Shown piece after piece: positions 8,232 to 15,420 of a stretch of 24,092 nt of DNA. Under the pieces are notes generated by a model, which worked only from the letters and a program-made list of their open reading frames with translations, ran no database searches and was not told where the DNA came from. How positions within the stretch are numbered: the stretch's first letter is position 1; the number at the start of each line of letters is the position of its first letter. Where the stretch lies: contig JAYOIK010000078.1 in assembly GCA_038118725.1 (NCBI GenBank), positions 1 to 24,092 of the forward strand, given 5' to 3'. This DNA is from JADHLJ01 sp038118725. GTDB lineage: Bacteria > Pseudomonadota > Alphaproteobacteria > Thalassobaculales > Thalassobaculaceae. The translations under genes were made by a program, and so were the position numbers.

Positions 8232-9821
8232 ATGACCAAGGCTATTTCCGCGACCGACCTCAAGGCCCGGATCGACGGTAACGAGGAATTGGCGCTGATC
8301 GACGTGCGCGACGAGGGGGTGTTCGGTGCCCGCCATATTCTGCTCTGCGCCAATATACCGCTCAGTCAGTTGGAGTTGCGGGTGACCGACCTGGTGCCGC
8401 GTAAGTCGACGCCCGTCGTGTTCTGTGACGCCGGCGAGGGCCTGGCCGAGCGCGCAGCGGCGCGACTGGCCCAGTTCGGCTATACCGACGTCGCGGTGCT
8501 GGCCGATGGCATGGACGGCTGGGCCGCCGCCGGGCTGGAGCTGTTCAGCGGCCTGAACGTGCCCAGCAAGGCTTTTGGCGAGTTTGTCGAGCATGCCTAC
8601 GGCACGCCGTCGGTCTCGGCGGAGGAGTTGAAGGCGATGATGGACGGGGACGAGGACATGATCGTTCTCGACTCCCGTCCGATGAACGAGTTTCGGGTGA
8701 TGAACATCCCGACCGGCATCGACATGCCCGGCGCCGAACTGGTGCACCGGGTGCAGGAAGCGGCGCCGAGCCCGGACACCACGGTCGTGGTTAACTGCGC
8801 CGGTCGCACTCGCAGCATTATCGGCGCCCAGTCTTTGATCAACGCGGGGGTGCCGAACAAGGTGGTGGCGCTGCGCAACGGAACCATGGGCTGGCATCTC
8901 GCCGGCTATGAGCTTGAGCACGGCCTTGAGCGCCGCCCGCCCGAGGTGTCCAGCGAAGGCCACAAGGTGGCGCTGGAGCGGGCCGAGGCCGCCGCCAAGC
9001 GCATCGGCGTGAAACGCATCGACGCCGCGACCCTGGATCAATGGCGCGGCGAGCAGGCGACCCGGACCCTGAGCATTCTCGACGTGCGCACGATCGAGGA
9101 GTTCGAGGCCGGCCATATCGCCGATTCCCGACACGCCCCGGGTGGTCAGCTTGTCCAAGCCACCGACATCTATGTCGCGACCCAGAACGCAAGAGTGGTG
9201 CTGGTCGACGACATGATGGTGCGCGCGCTGATGACGGCGAGTTGGCTGGAGCAGCTCGCGTGGTGCGAGGTCTATGTCCTGGCCTCGGGGCTGGACAACC
9301 AGCCGATTACGACCGGTTCCCGCGAAGCGCCGGGCTTTGGTCTGGAAGCGGCGGTGCCGTCGATCGGGCCCGGGGAGGCCAAGAGCGCCATGGCCGGCGG
9401 TGCTACCCTGGTGGATCTTCAGCGTAGCCTCGGATATCGCGAGAAACACGCCGAGGGCGCGCATTTCGCGATTCGCGCGCGTCTGGCCCAGGATCTCGCG
9501 GCGGCGGGGGCCGAGGGCCAGGTGATCCTGACCTCGCCGGACGACAAGGTCGCGCATCTGGCCGCCGCCGATCTCATCGCCGCCGGCCTCGACGCGGTGG
9601 TTCTAGAGGGAGGCAACGCGGCTTGGGAAGCGGCGGGAATGACCATGGAAGCCGGGATGAGCCGACTGCTTTCGCCGACCGACGACGTTTATCTGCGCGC
9701 CTATGACCGCGAGGACCCGGCGGAGGTCGAAAAGGCGATGAACGACTATCTCACCTGGGAGATCGCCCTGGTCGAGCAGATCGCCAAGCCCGGCGGGATC
9801 GAGTTCAAGGTCTTCGCTTAG
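8232..9821 (+). CDS. Four-domain rhodanese-like sulfurtransferase
   Basis: A 529-residue protein built from four rhodanese-like domains, about residues 1-110, 120-240, 270-375 and 385-475, each shown by an LIDVR/VLDSR/ILDVR/LVDLQ opening strand. Domain 1 has a Cys at the active-loop position (C65, VVFCDAGEG). Domain 2 has a canonical loop, C189 in NCAGRTR, with DSRPMNEF upstream. In domain 3 the Cys position is Asp (D326, VVLVDDMM). In domain 4 it is Ser (S435, VILTSPDD). Two domains therefore look catalytic and two look structural. Rhodaneses move sulfane sulfur between thiols, cyanide or protein acceptors. GGAGA lies about 8 nt before ATG 8232. It follows the cupin gene and ends the run; repeat copy 2 begins 24 bp after its stop. 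Such dioxygenase-plus-rhodanese pairs suggest persulfide or cysteine sulfur oxidation, but the substrate is inferred only. Confidence 0.88.
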   Translation: MTKAISATDLKARIDGNEELALIDVRDEGVFGARHILLCANIPLSQLELRVTDLVPRKSTPVVFCDAGEGLAERAAARLAQFGYTDVAVLADGMDGWAAAGLELFSGLNVPSKAFGEFVEHAYGTPSVSAEELKAMMDGDEDMIVLDSRPMNEFRVMNIPTGIDMPGAELVHRVQEAAPSPDTTVVVNCAGRTRSIIGAQSLINAGVPNKVVALRNGTMGWHLAGYELEHGLERRPPEVSSEGHKVALERAEAAAKRIGVKRIDAATLDQWRGEQATRTLSILDVRTIEEFEAGHIADSRHAPGGQLVQATDIYVATQNARVVLVDDMMVRALMTASWLEQLAWCEVYVLASGLDNQPITTGSREAPGFGLEAAVPSIGPGEAKSAMAGGATLVDLQRSLGYREKHAEGAHFAIRARLAQDLAAAGAEGQVILTSPDDKVAHLAAADLIAAGLDAVVLEGGNAAWEAAGMTMEAGMSRLLSPTDDVYLRAYDREDPAEVEKAMNDYLTWEIALVEQIAKPGGIEFKVFA

Positions 9822-9845
9822 ACCGACGGGCACGGCGTCTCTCCG

Positions 9846-9991
9846 CGTATCCCCGACGAAGGTCGGGGGCGACGCCTGAGAATGTTCCGCGTTACGGGTA
9901 TTCGATCATGATCAACCGTTCGCGGAAGTGATCCACCGTCCGTCACCCGCCGCCGCTTCAGGCGTCGGCCCCGACCTGCGTCGGGGATACG
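9846..9991 (+). repeat. 146-bp inverted-repeat element, copy 2
   Basis: Same length and orientation as copy 1. The left arm starts CGTATCCCCGACGAAGGTCG and contains hairpin CCCCGACgaagGTCGGGG. The right arm contains CCCCGACctgcGTCGGGG and ends GATACG. The interior includes GATCATGATCAACCG. It starts 24 bp after the rhodanese stop codon and could end that transcript in an RNA hairpin, although no T-run follows either arm. Confidence 0.92.
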
Positions 9992-10015
9992 GTTAGTGAA
10001 TCGGAAATTTCGCCC

Positions 10016-10059
10016 CGTATCCCCGTCACTCCATCTCCGTATCCCCGTCACTACATCTC
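10016..10059 (+). repeat. Two tandem 22-bp units abutting element copy 3
   Basis: Two nearly identical 22-bp units (10016-10037 and 10038-10059) begin CGTATCCCCGTCACT and end CATCTC; they differ at one position (ccatct versus acatct). They run head to tail directly into copy 3, which starts with the same CGTATCCCCG. They resemble repeated copies of the element tip that lack the hairpin partner. Confidence 0.85.
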
Positions 10060-10205
10060 CGTATCCCCGACGAAGGTCGGGGGCGACGCCTGAGAATGAT
10101 CGGCGTGGCGGGTTGTAGATCATGATCAACCGTTCGCCGAAGTGCTCCAGCACCCATCGCCCGCCGCCGCTACAGGCGTCGACCCCGACCTTCGTCGGGG
10201 ATACG
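10060..10205 (+). repeat. 146-bp inverted-repeat element, copy 3
   Basis: Direct repeat of copy 2, separated from it by 68 bp. The arms carry CCCCGACgaagGTCGGGG and CCCCGACcttcGTCGGGG, and the interior includes GATCATGATCAACCG. It lies upstream of the TRAP operon. The 175 bp from its right end to the dctP start hold a small inverted repeat and the dctP ribosome-binding site; I see no convincing sigma-70 promoter there. Confidence 0.92.
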
Positions 10206-10342
10206 GGTGGGGGAGTGGGATCGGCGCGCGCTTGCCATATTGCGCGTGTCATTCGCGCCGTCTAAGCTTCCAATAGTGTCGTGCCCTGGGTGGGATGACT
10301 CGCCCGATTGCGAAGCCTTGTCTCCCGAGGCGCGATTTGGAC

Positions 10343-10362
10343 ATGCGTTACTCAAGACGCAT
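10343..10362. repeat. Small inverted repeat in the dctP leader
   Basis: ATGCGT (10343-10348) and ACGCAT (10357-10362) are separated by 8 nt, just upstream of the GAGGGAGGA ribosome-binding site (about 10364-10372). This could be an operator or leader hairpin for the TRAP operon. Six-base arms can occur by chance, so this is weak. Confidence 0.3.
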
Positions 10363-10380
10363 CGAGGGAGGATCTATTCC

Positions 10381-11487
10381 ATGAAACGTCGCGCCTTTAT
10401 TCAGAATGCCGCCATTGCCGGTGCCGCCGGTGTGGCCGCCGCCACGGGGCTCGCCGCGCCGGCGATCTCGCAAGGCAAGAAAGAGCTGAAACTCGTTACC
10501 TCGTTCCCGAAGAACTTTCCGGGTCTCGGCACCTCCGCCAATCGGGTCGCCAAGCGGATCAACGCCGCTACCGGCGGACGTGTGAACGTCAAGCTTTTCA
10601 ACGCCGGCGAGCTTGTGCCCGCCTTCGGTGTCTTTGACGCGGTCAGCCAAGGCAACGCCGAGATGTATTTCTCGGCCGAGTATTATTTCCCCAGCAAGGC
10701 CCAGGCCTTCAACTTCTTTACCGCTGTGCCCTTCGGCATGACCCCGGCGGAGCAGTATGCCTGGATCCACTATGGTGGCGGCCAGCAACTCTGGGACAAG
10801 TTGCACGCGAATTTCGGCATGAAGCCGTTCATCGGCCCGTCCACCGGCACCCAGATGGGCGGCTGGCTCAACAAGAAGATCACCAAGCTGGACGACTTCA
10901 AGGGCGTGAAGTTCCGGATGCCGGGTCTCGGCGGCGAGGTGTTGCGCGCGCTCGGCGTGGCCGTGGTCAACCTGCCGGGTGGCGAAGTCTTCCCGGCGCT
11001 GCAGTCCGGCGCCATCGACGGCGCCGAGTGGGTCGGCCCTTGGCATGATCTCGCCTTCGGCTTTTACAAAGTGGTGAAGAACTACCATTGGCCGGGCTTC
11101 CACGAGCCGGGAACCATGGGCAGCTACGCGGTCAACCAGAAGTTCTGGGACGGCCTCTCCAGCGAGGATCAAGCCATCATCGAGGCGATCCTGCAGGCCG
11201 AATGCTTCATCCAGACGGCCGAATACGACGGCGCCAGTCCGGGCGCGTTGCAGAAGCTGATCACCCAGCATGGCGTCGAGATGCATAAGTATCCCGATGA
11301 TCTTCTGGCCGAACTGGGCCGGGTGTCCGGCGACGTGGTTGAGCAGGTCGGCAATACCGACGCGACCTCGAAGGAGATCTGGGAGAGCTATCGCGCCTTC
11401 CGCAAGACCGCGATCGGCTGGTCCAAGATCGGTCTGCAGGGCTACATGAACGCGCGTTCCCTGCCGTTCACCTACGGTAAGGGCTAA
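10381..11487 (+). CDS. dctP: TRAP transporter substrate-binding protein (DctP/TakP type)
   Basis: A 368-residue periplasmic binding protein of the TRAP DctP family. The N-terminus MKRRAFIQNAAIAGAAGVAAATGLAAPAIS is a Tat-like signal (twin Arg, Phe two residues on, hydrophobic stretch, Ala-rich cleavage region), split here only for description. The mature part shows the family arginine R179 in KFRMPG, which normally grips the substrate carboxylate, and the ligand-site WVGPWHD (W217-D223). The W-x-G-P-W pattern and the MGGWLNKKI segment resemble the TakP/2-oxo-acid subgroup, but the ligand could be another organic acid or an amino/sulfonic acid. ATG 10381 is preceded by the strong GAGGGAGGA box; upstream in-frame codons from 10207 are not believable. 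The dctQ and dctM genes follow, giving a complete tripartite system. Confidence 0.93.
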   Translation: MKRRAFIQNAAIAGAAGVAAATGLAAPAISQGKKELKLVTSFPKNFPGLGTSANRVAKRINAATGGRVNVKLFNAGELVPAFGVFDAVSQGNAEMYFSAEYYFPSKAQAFNFFTAVPFGMTPAEQYAWIHYGGGQQLWDKLHANFGMKPFIGPSTGTQMGGWLNKKITKLDDFKGVKFRMPGLGGEVLRALGVAVVNLPGGEVFPALQSGAIDGAEWVGPWHDLAFGFYKVVKNYHWPGFHEPGTMGSYAVNQKFWDGLSSEDQAIIEAILQAECFIQTAEYDGASPGALQKLITQHGVEMHKYPDDLLAELGRVSGDVVEQVGNTDATSKEIWESYRAFRKTAIGWSKIGLQGYMNARSLPFTYGKG

Positions 11488-11510
11488 GTCCTGGCCGCAC
11501 TGACGAGGAT

Positions 11511-11538
11511 GCCCGCGCCGGGTTCGCCTGGCGCGGGC
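11511..11538 (+). terminator. Strong GC hairpin between dctP and dctQ
   Basis: GCCCGCGCC (11511-11519) pairs perfectly with GGCGCGGGC (11530-11538) around a 10-nt loop, 24 bp after the dctP stop. No T-run follows directly; a T-rich stretch starts about 35 bp later (11570-11588). It may partly terminate transcription or protect the 3' end of dctP mRNA, so that the binding protein is made in excess over the permease, as known for transporter operons. Confidence 0.6.
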
Positions 11539-11600
11539 GTTCGCGTTACCGCGGTCTAGTTTCGTATTGATTTCATTTTTCTCTTTTTTGGGAGTGGGCC

Positions 11601-12152
11601 ATGCGGGCTCTCGCGTCGATAGCGCGGGGAATTGACACCGTTAACGAGACGATCGGTCGGGTGATTTCCTGGCTGGCGCTCGGCATGGTGCTGGTTCAGG
11701 TCATTGTCGTGATCATGCGTTATGTTTTCGGGCTCAGCGTCCTGACGATGCAGGAGTCCATTTGGTACATGCACGCCATCGTGTTCCTGGTCGCCGCCGG
11801 ATACACATTGCTGCACAACGCCCATGTGCGGGTCGATATCCTCTACGGGAATGTCGGACCGGTCGCCAAGGCCTGGATCGACCTTGTCGGGGTGATTTTC
11901 ATTCTGCTGCCAGTCTGCGTGATGATCTGGTGGGTATCCTGGCCCTATGTCGCCGCCGCCTGGGCGGTGCGCGAGGGCTCGGTCGAGGTCAGCGGCATTC
12001 AGGGCGTTTATCTGTTGAAGACCTGCATGCTTATCTTCGCCGGATGCCTCGCCATTCAGGGCGTCTCCCTGGCGATAAAGTCCTGGTTCACGATCAAGGG
12101 CATCGGGACTGATCCCATCGGGGACGACTCGGGATTGGAGCACGGCCTATGA
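11601..12152 (+). CDS. dctQ: TRAP transporter small permease subunit (DctQ)
   Basis: A 183-residue membrane protein with four hydrophobic segments: about 20-40 (VISWLALGMVLVQVIVVIMR), 55-72, 92-112 and 130-158. This is the standard DctQ topology. The Q/ESIWYMHAIVFLVAAGYTL and AHVRVDILYG stretches are typical of the subgroup that pairs with TakP-like binding proteins. DctQ is the small integral subunit that works with DctM in Na+-driven uptake. GGGAG at about 11590-11594 precedes ATG 11601. Its stop overlaps the dctM start in an ATGA arrangement, so the two are translationally coupled. Confidence 0.92.
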   Translation: MRALASIARGIDTVNETIGRVISWLALGMVLVQVIVVIMRYVFGLSVLTMQESIWYMHAIVFLVAAGYTLLHNAHVRVDILYGNVGPVAKAWIDLVGVIFILLPVCVMIWWVSWPYVAAAWAVREGSVEVSGIQGVYLLKTCMLIFAGCLAIQGVSLAIKSWFTIKGIGTDPIGDDSGLEHGL

Positions 12153-13729
12153 CGCCCGAGGAGATTATGGTCACGATCATGGTGATCGGCGTCTGCGGCT
12201 CGCTGATGCTCGGTTTTCCCGTGGCTTTCACCCTGGCCGGCGCGTCGATGACCTTCGGCCTGATCGGTTACTTCTTCGACGTATTTTCGCTGTCCTTCTT
12301 CGGGGTGCTGCCGAACCGCATTTTCGGCGTCATGACCAACGAGGTGCTGATCGCGGTACCGCTCTTTGTGTTCATGGGGGTGATGCTTGAACGCTCCAAG
12401 GTCGCCGAGGAGCTGCTGGACACGATGGGGGCGCTATTCGGCGCCATGCGCGGCGGGCTCGGCATTTCGGTTTGCGTCGTCGGCGCCTTGCTCGCGGCCT
12501 CGACGGGTATTGTCGGCGCGACTGTCGTGACCATGGGACTGCTGTCGCTTCCGACCATGCTTCGGCGCGGCTATGACCCGAAACTCGCGACCGGCGTGAT
12601 CGCCGCGTCCGGGACGCTCGGACAGATCATTCCGCCGTCGATCGTGCTGGTGGTCTTGGGCGACCAGATCTCAAACGCCCACCAAGAGGCTCAGCGTGCC
12701 CTCGGCAACTGGTCGCCGGACCCGGTTTCGGTCGGCGACCTGTTCGCCGGCGCGCTCATCCCGGGCCTCGCCTTGGTCGGGCTCTACGCGCTCTATACCG
12801 GGGTGATCTGCTGGCTCAAGCCGGCGGCGGGACCGGCGATCCCGCGCGAGGAATTGATGGAAGGCGTGGATGGCAGCCTTTTCGGACGGGTCATGCACGC
12901 CATGGTCGCGCCCTCGGTTCTGATCATCGCGGTGCTCGGTTCGATCCTCGCGGGCATCGCCACGCCGACCGAGGCCGCCGCCGTGGGCGCGATCGGCGCG
13001 ACATTGCTGGGCGGCCACCGTCTGGGACCCGATAACCCGAAACCGATCTACACGGCGGCCTTGTCCCTGGTTGTTCTGCTGCTCCTTGTCGGAAACTTCG
13101 ATCTGAGGGTCGCGCGAGACGTGATCACCGGTACCGAATGGGCCGCCATTTGGATCGCGGCGGCCGCCTGTGTCGGCCTGGCCTGGGGGCTACTTGTTGC
13201 CTTCCTTCGTGTTTATGGCGACGGCACCTTGCGCGAGGTCAATCAGCAGACCATCCGCATTAGCGCCATGGTCTTCGGTATCGTCATCGGCGCCCAGCTG
13301 TTCTCGCTGGTGTTCCGCGGCTTCGGCGGCGACGAGATCGTCCACGAGATCCTGAGCGGGCTGCCCGGCGGTACCATCGGCGCCGTATTCGTGGTCATGC
13401 TGGTGATGTTCATCCTCGGGTTTTTCCTGGATTTCATCGAGATCACTTTCGTCGTGGTGCCGATCGTCGCGCCGATCCTGTTGATGATGGATCTCAATCC
13501 CGTATGGCTGGGCATCATGATCGCCATCAATCTGCAGACCTCGTTCCTGACACCGCCCTTCGGATTCGCGCTGTTCTATCTGCGCGGGGTGGCGCCGAAA
13601 GAGGTGACGACGGGTATGATCTACAGGGGGATCATCCCCTTCGTGGCGATCCAGATTTCCATGCTGGTCATCCTGTCGCTGTTCCCGGAATTGGCGACAT
13701 GGTTGCCGAAGGTTATTTTCGGCACCTAA
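12149..13729 (+). CDS. dctM: TRAP transporter large permease subunit (DctM), long form
   Basis: A 526-residue integral membrane protein, the transport channel of the TRAP system. Family markers include the opening GFPVAFTLAG, NEVLIAVPLFVFMGVMLERS, the GLLSLPTMLRRGYDPKLATG loop, ASGTLGQIIPPSI, IATPTEAAAVGAIGA, and near the end NLQTSFLTPPFGFALFYLRG. It is about 100 residues longer than the common DctM. The extra part lies roughly at residues 298-370 and contains two added hydrophobic segments (LSLVVLLLLVG and IWIAAAACVGLAWGLLVAF). Long DctM proteins of this kind occur in the TakP/FcbT-like subgroup. It overlaps dctQ by 4 bp. The aminotransferase gene starts 34 bp downstream and may be part of the same transcript. 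Confidence 0.92.
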   Translation: MTPEEIMVTIMVIGVCGSLMLGFPVAFTLAGASMTFGLIGYFFDVFSLSFFGVLPNRIFGVMTNEVLIAVPLFVFMGVMLERSKVAEELLDTMGALFGAMRGGLGISVCVVGALLAASTGIVGATVVTMGLLSLPTMLRRGYDPKLATGVIAASGTLGQIIPPSIVLVVLGDQISNAHQEAQRALGNWSPDPVSVGDLFAGALIPGLALVGLYALYTGVICWLKPAAGPAIPREELMEGVDGSLFGRVMHAMVAPSVLIIAVLGSILAGIATPTEAAAVGAIGATLLGGHRLGPDNPKPIYTAALSLVVLLLLVGNFDLRVARDVITGTEWAAIWIAAAACVGLAWGLLVAFLRVYGDGTLREVNQQTIRISAMVFGIVIGAQLFSLVFRGFGGDEIVHEILSGLPGGTIGAVFVVMLVMFILGFFLDFIEITFVVVPIVAPILLMMDLNPVWLGIMIAINLQTSFLTPPFGFALFYLRGVAPKEVTTGMIYRGIIPFVAIQISMLVILSLFPELATWLPKVIFGT

Positions 13730-13763
13730 CCCGAGACGCGGTTCACCCCGCATGGAGCAAGCG

Positions 13764-15089
13764 ATGTCACATATCTTCCCGCGCCACACCAAGGCCGCGC
13801 CACCGGTCGCCGTCGGTGGCGAGGGGTGCTACATCTTCGATGCCGCGGGTAAACGCTATCTGGACGGCTCCGGCGGGGCGGCGGTCTCGTGCCTCGGTCA
13901 TGGCGACGCCGAGGTAACGGCGGCGATAAAGGCGCAGCTGGACGAAATCGCCTTCGCTCATAGCGGGTTCTTCACCAGCCAACCGGCGGAGGATCTCGCG
14001 GATTTGCTGATCGCCAACGCGCCGGGCGATCTCGACCGGGTCTATCTGGTTTCCGGTGGCTCGGAAGCCACGGAGGCGGCGATCAAGTTGGCGCGACAAT
14101 ACCATGTCGAGCGCGGCGAGCCCGAGCGCCGGCATTTGATCGCCCGGCGCCAGAGCTATCACGGCAACACGCTGGGCGCGCTCTCGGCGGGCGGCAATGA
14201 ATGGCGGCGCGAGCCATTTCGCCCGCTTCTGATCAACGTCACCCACATCGACCCTTGCTACGAATATCGCCTGCGGGAAGAGGACGAGGGCCTGGAGGAA
14301 TACGGTCGCCGCGCCGCCGATCTTCTGGAAGCCGAGATCCAGCGGCTCGGTCCGGGCAACGTCATGGCCTTCATGGCTGAGCCCGTGGTCGGCGCGACGG
14401 CGGGCGCGCTCACTCCGGCGCCGGGCTATTTCAAGCGTATCCGCGAGATTTGCGATACCCATGGGGTGCTGCTGATCCTCGACGAGGTGATGTGCGGCAT
14501 GGGCCGGACCGGTACGCTCTTCGCCTGCGAGCAGGACGGCATCGCGCCGGATATCGTCTGTATCGCCAAGGGCCTCGGCGCGGGCTATCAGCCGATCGGC
14601 GGCATGCTCTGCACGTCCGAGATCTACCGGACCATCGCCGAGGGTTCGGGCTTTTTTCAGCACGGGCACACTTATCTGGGGCATCCCGTCGCCTGCGCCG
14701 CCGGTCGGGCGGTGGTGTCGGCGGTGCTGAACCGAGGGTTGCTGGGACGGGTGAAGGCTCAAGGCGTCAAGCTGACCGCCGCCTTGAACGAGCGCTTCGG
14801 CCAGAACCCGCATGTCGGCGACATCAGAGGCAGGGGCCTGTTTCAGGCGCTGGAGTTTGTCGCGGACCGCGACACCAAGGCGCCTTTCAATCCGGCGCTT
14901 GGGGTTAACGCCAAGGTCAAGAAGGCGGCCTTCGAGGCCGGGCTTATCTGCTACCCCATGGGCGGAACCGTCGACGGTCGCTCCGGCGACCATGTCCTCG
15001 TGGCGCCGCCCTTCATTATCGAGGACGCGCAGATCGAAGAGCTGGTCGACAAGCTCGATGTCGCCGTAAAAGCCGCGGTGGGTGGTTAG
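13764..15089 (+). CDS. Class III PLP-dependent aminotransferase
   Basis: A 441-residue class III (omega-type) aminotransferase. PLP site markers are the SGGSEATEAAIKLARQYH phosphate-binding helix, YHGNT (Tyr stacking region), D240 in ILDEVMCGMGRTG, which pairs with the pyridine nitrogen, and K269 in CIAKGLGAGYQPIGG, the Schiff-base lysine. Such enzymes move amino groups between omega-amino acids, amines or amino sulfonates and pyruvate or 2-oxoglutarate. I chose ATG 13764 because GGAG (13754-13757) is 6 nt upstream; ATG 13752 would add four residues and has no box. It follows dctM closely, so the imported compound may be an amine or amino acid substrate of this enzyme. The exact substrate (for example GABA, beta-alanine or taurine) is not determinable. 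Confidence 0.9.
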   Translation: MSHIFPRHTKAAPPVAVGGEGCYIFDAAGKRYLDGSGGAAVSCLGHGDAEVTAAIKAQLDEIAFAHSGFFTSQPAEDLADLLIANAPGDLDRVYLVSGGSEATEAAIKLARQYHVERGEPERRHLIARRQSYHGNTLGALSAGGNEWRREPFRPLLINVTHIDPCYEYRLREEDEGLEEYGRRAADLLEAEIQRLGPGNVMAFMAEPVVGATAGALTPAPGYFKRIREICDTHGVLLILDEVMCGMGRTGTLFACEQDGIAPDIVCIAKGLGAGYQPIGGMLCTSEIYRTIAEGSGFFQHGHTYLGHPVACAAGRAVVSAVLNRGLLGRVKAQGVKLTAALNERFGQNPHVGDIRGRGLFQALEFVADRDTKAPFNPALGVNAKVKKAAFEAGLICYPMGGTVDGRSGDHVLVAPPFIIEDAQIEELVDKLDVAVKAAVGG

Positions 15090-15098
15090 GGGACATCT

Positions 15099-15119
15099 CG
15101 TATCCCCGCCGCTCCATCT
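15099..15119 (+). repeat. Single 21-bp tip unit abutting element copy 4
   Basis: Starts CGTATCCCCGCCGCT and ends CCATCT, matching the tandem units before copy 3. It runs directly into copy 4. A further remnant (ACATCT) precedes it. It starts 10 bp after the aminotransferase stop. Confidence 0.8.
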
Positions 15120-15265
15120 CGTATCCCGGCCGCAGGTCGGGGCCGACGCCTGAAGCGGTGGCGGGCGACGGGTGGCGGAGCATTTTCACACCTCGTGGAT
15201 CGTGATTACCCACCCGTCACGCTGAAAACCCTCAGGCTTTGGCCCCGACCTGCGTCGGGGATACG
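15120..15265 (-). repeat. 146-bp inverted-repeat element, copy 4 (inverted)
   Basis: Also 146 bp, from CGTATCCCGGCCGCAGGTCG to ...GTCGGGGATACG. The interior aligns with the reverse complement of copies 1-3: GCCTGAAGCGGTGGCGGGCG near its left end matches the complement of the right interior of copy 2. The left-arm hairpin survives in shifted form (CCCGGCC gca GGTCGGG, one G-T pair). It lies between the aminotransferase and ABC exporter genes. Confidence 0.9.
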
Positions 15266-15310
15266 ACTGGTGGGAGGAGAAGAGCAAGCCGCCGCGCGCG
15301 ACCACTATCC

Positions 15311-15339
15311 TTGATGCTGGTCGTCATTGACGGTATTAA
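15311..15339 (+). promoter_or_regulatory. Candidate sigma-70 promoter for the ABC exporter genes
   Basis: TTGATG (15311-15316) and TATTAA (15334-15339) are separated by exactly 17 bp. This would start RNA near 15346, ahead of both possible start codons of the first ABC gene. Its good spacing and position, just after repeat copy 4, support it. It is a sequence match only. Confidence 0.45.
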
Positions 15340-15420
15340 GCGGGTAATCATTTCACTTTGACCGGCACGCCCGGCCGAGACGGCTGGGATATTCGCGTCG
15401 GTATTTGGACGACCATCATC

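Noticed and set aside
7818..9557. 579-codon open frame on the minus strand across the cupin and rhodanese genes
   Set aside because: It is antisense to two genes with clear domain motifs. Its translation is rich in Arg, His, Gly and Gln without family motifs, as expected for the complement of GC-biased codons.
10206..10380. Sigma-70 promoter from TTGCCA (10232-10237) upstream of dctP
   Set aside because: No acceptable -10 hexamer lies 15-19 bp downstream; the nearest TAAGCT is about 25 bp away.
13767..14993. 408-codon minus-strand frame opposite the aminotransferase
   Set aside because: The sense frame has the PLP lysine and phosphate-binding motifs; the shadow has low-complexity composition.
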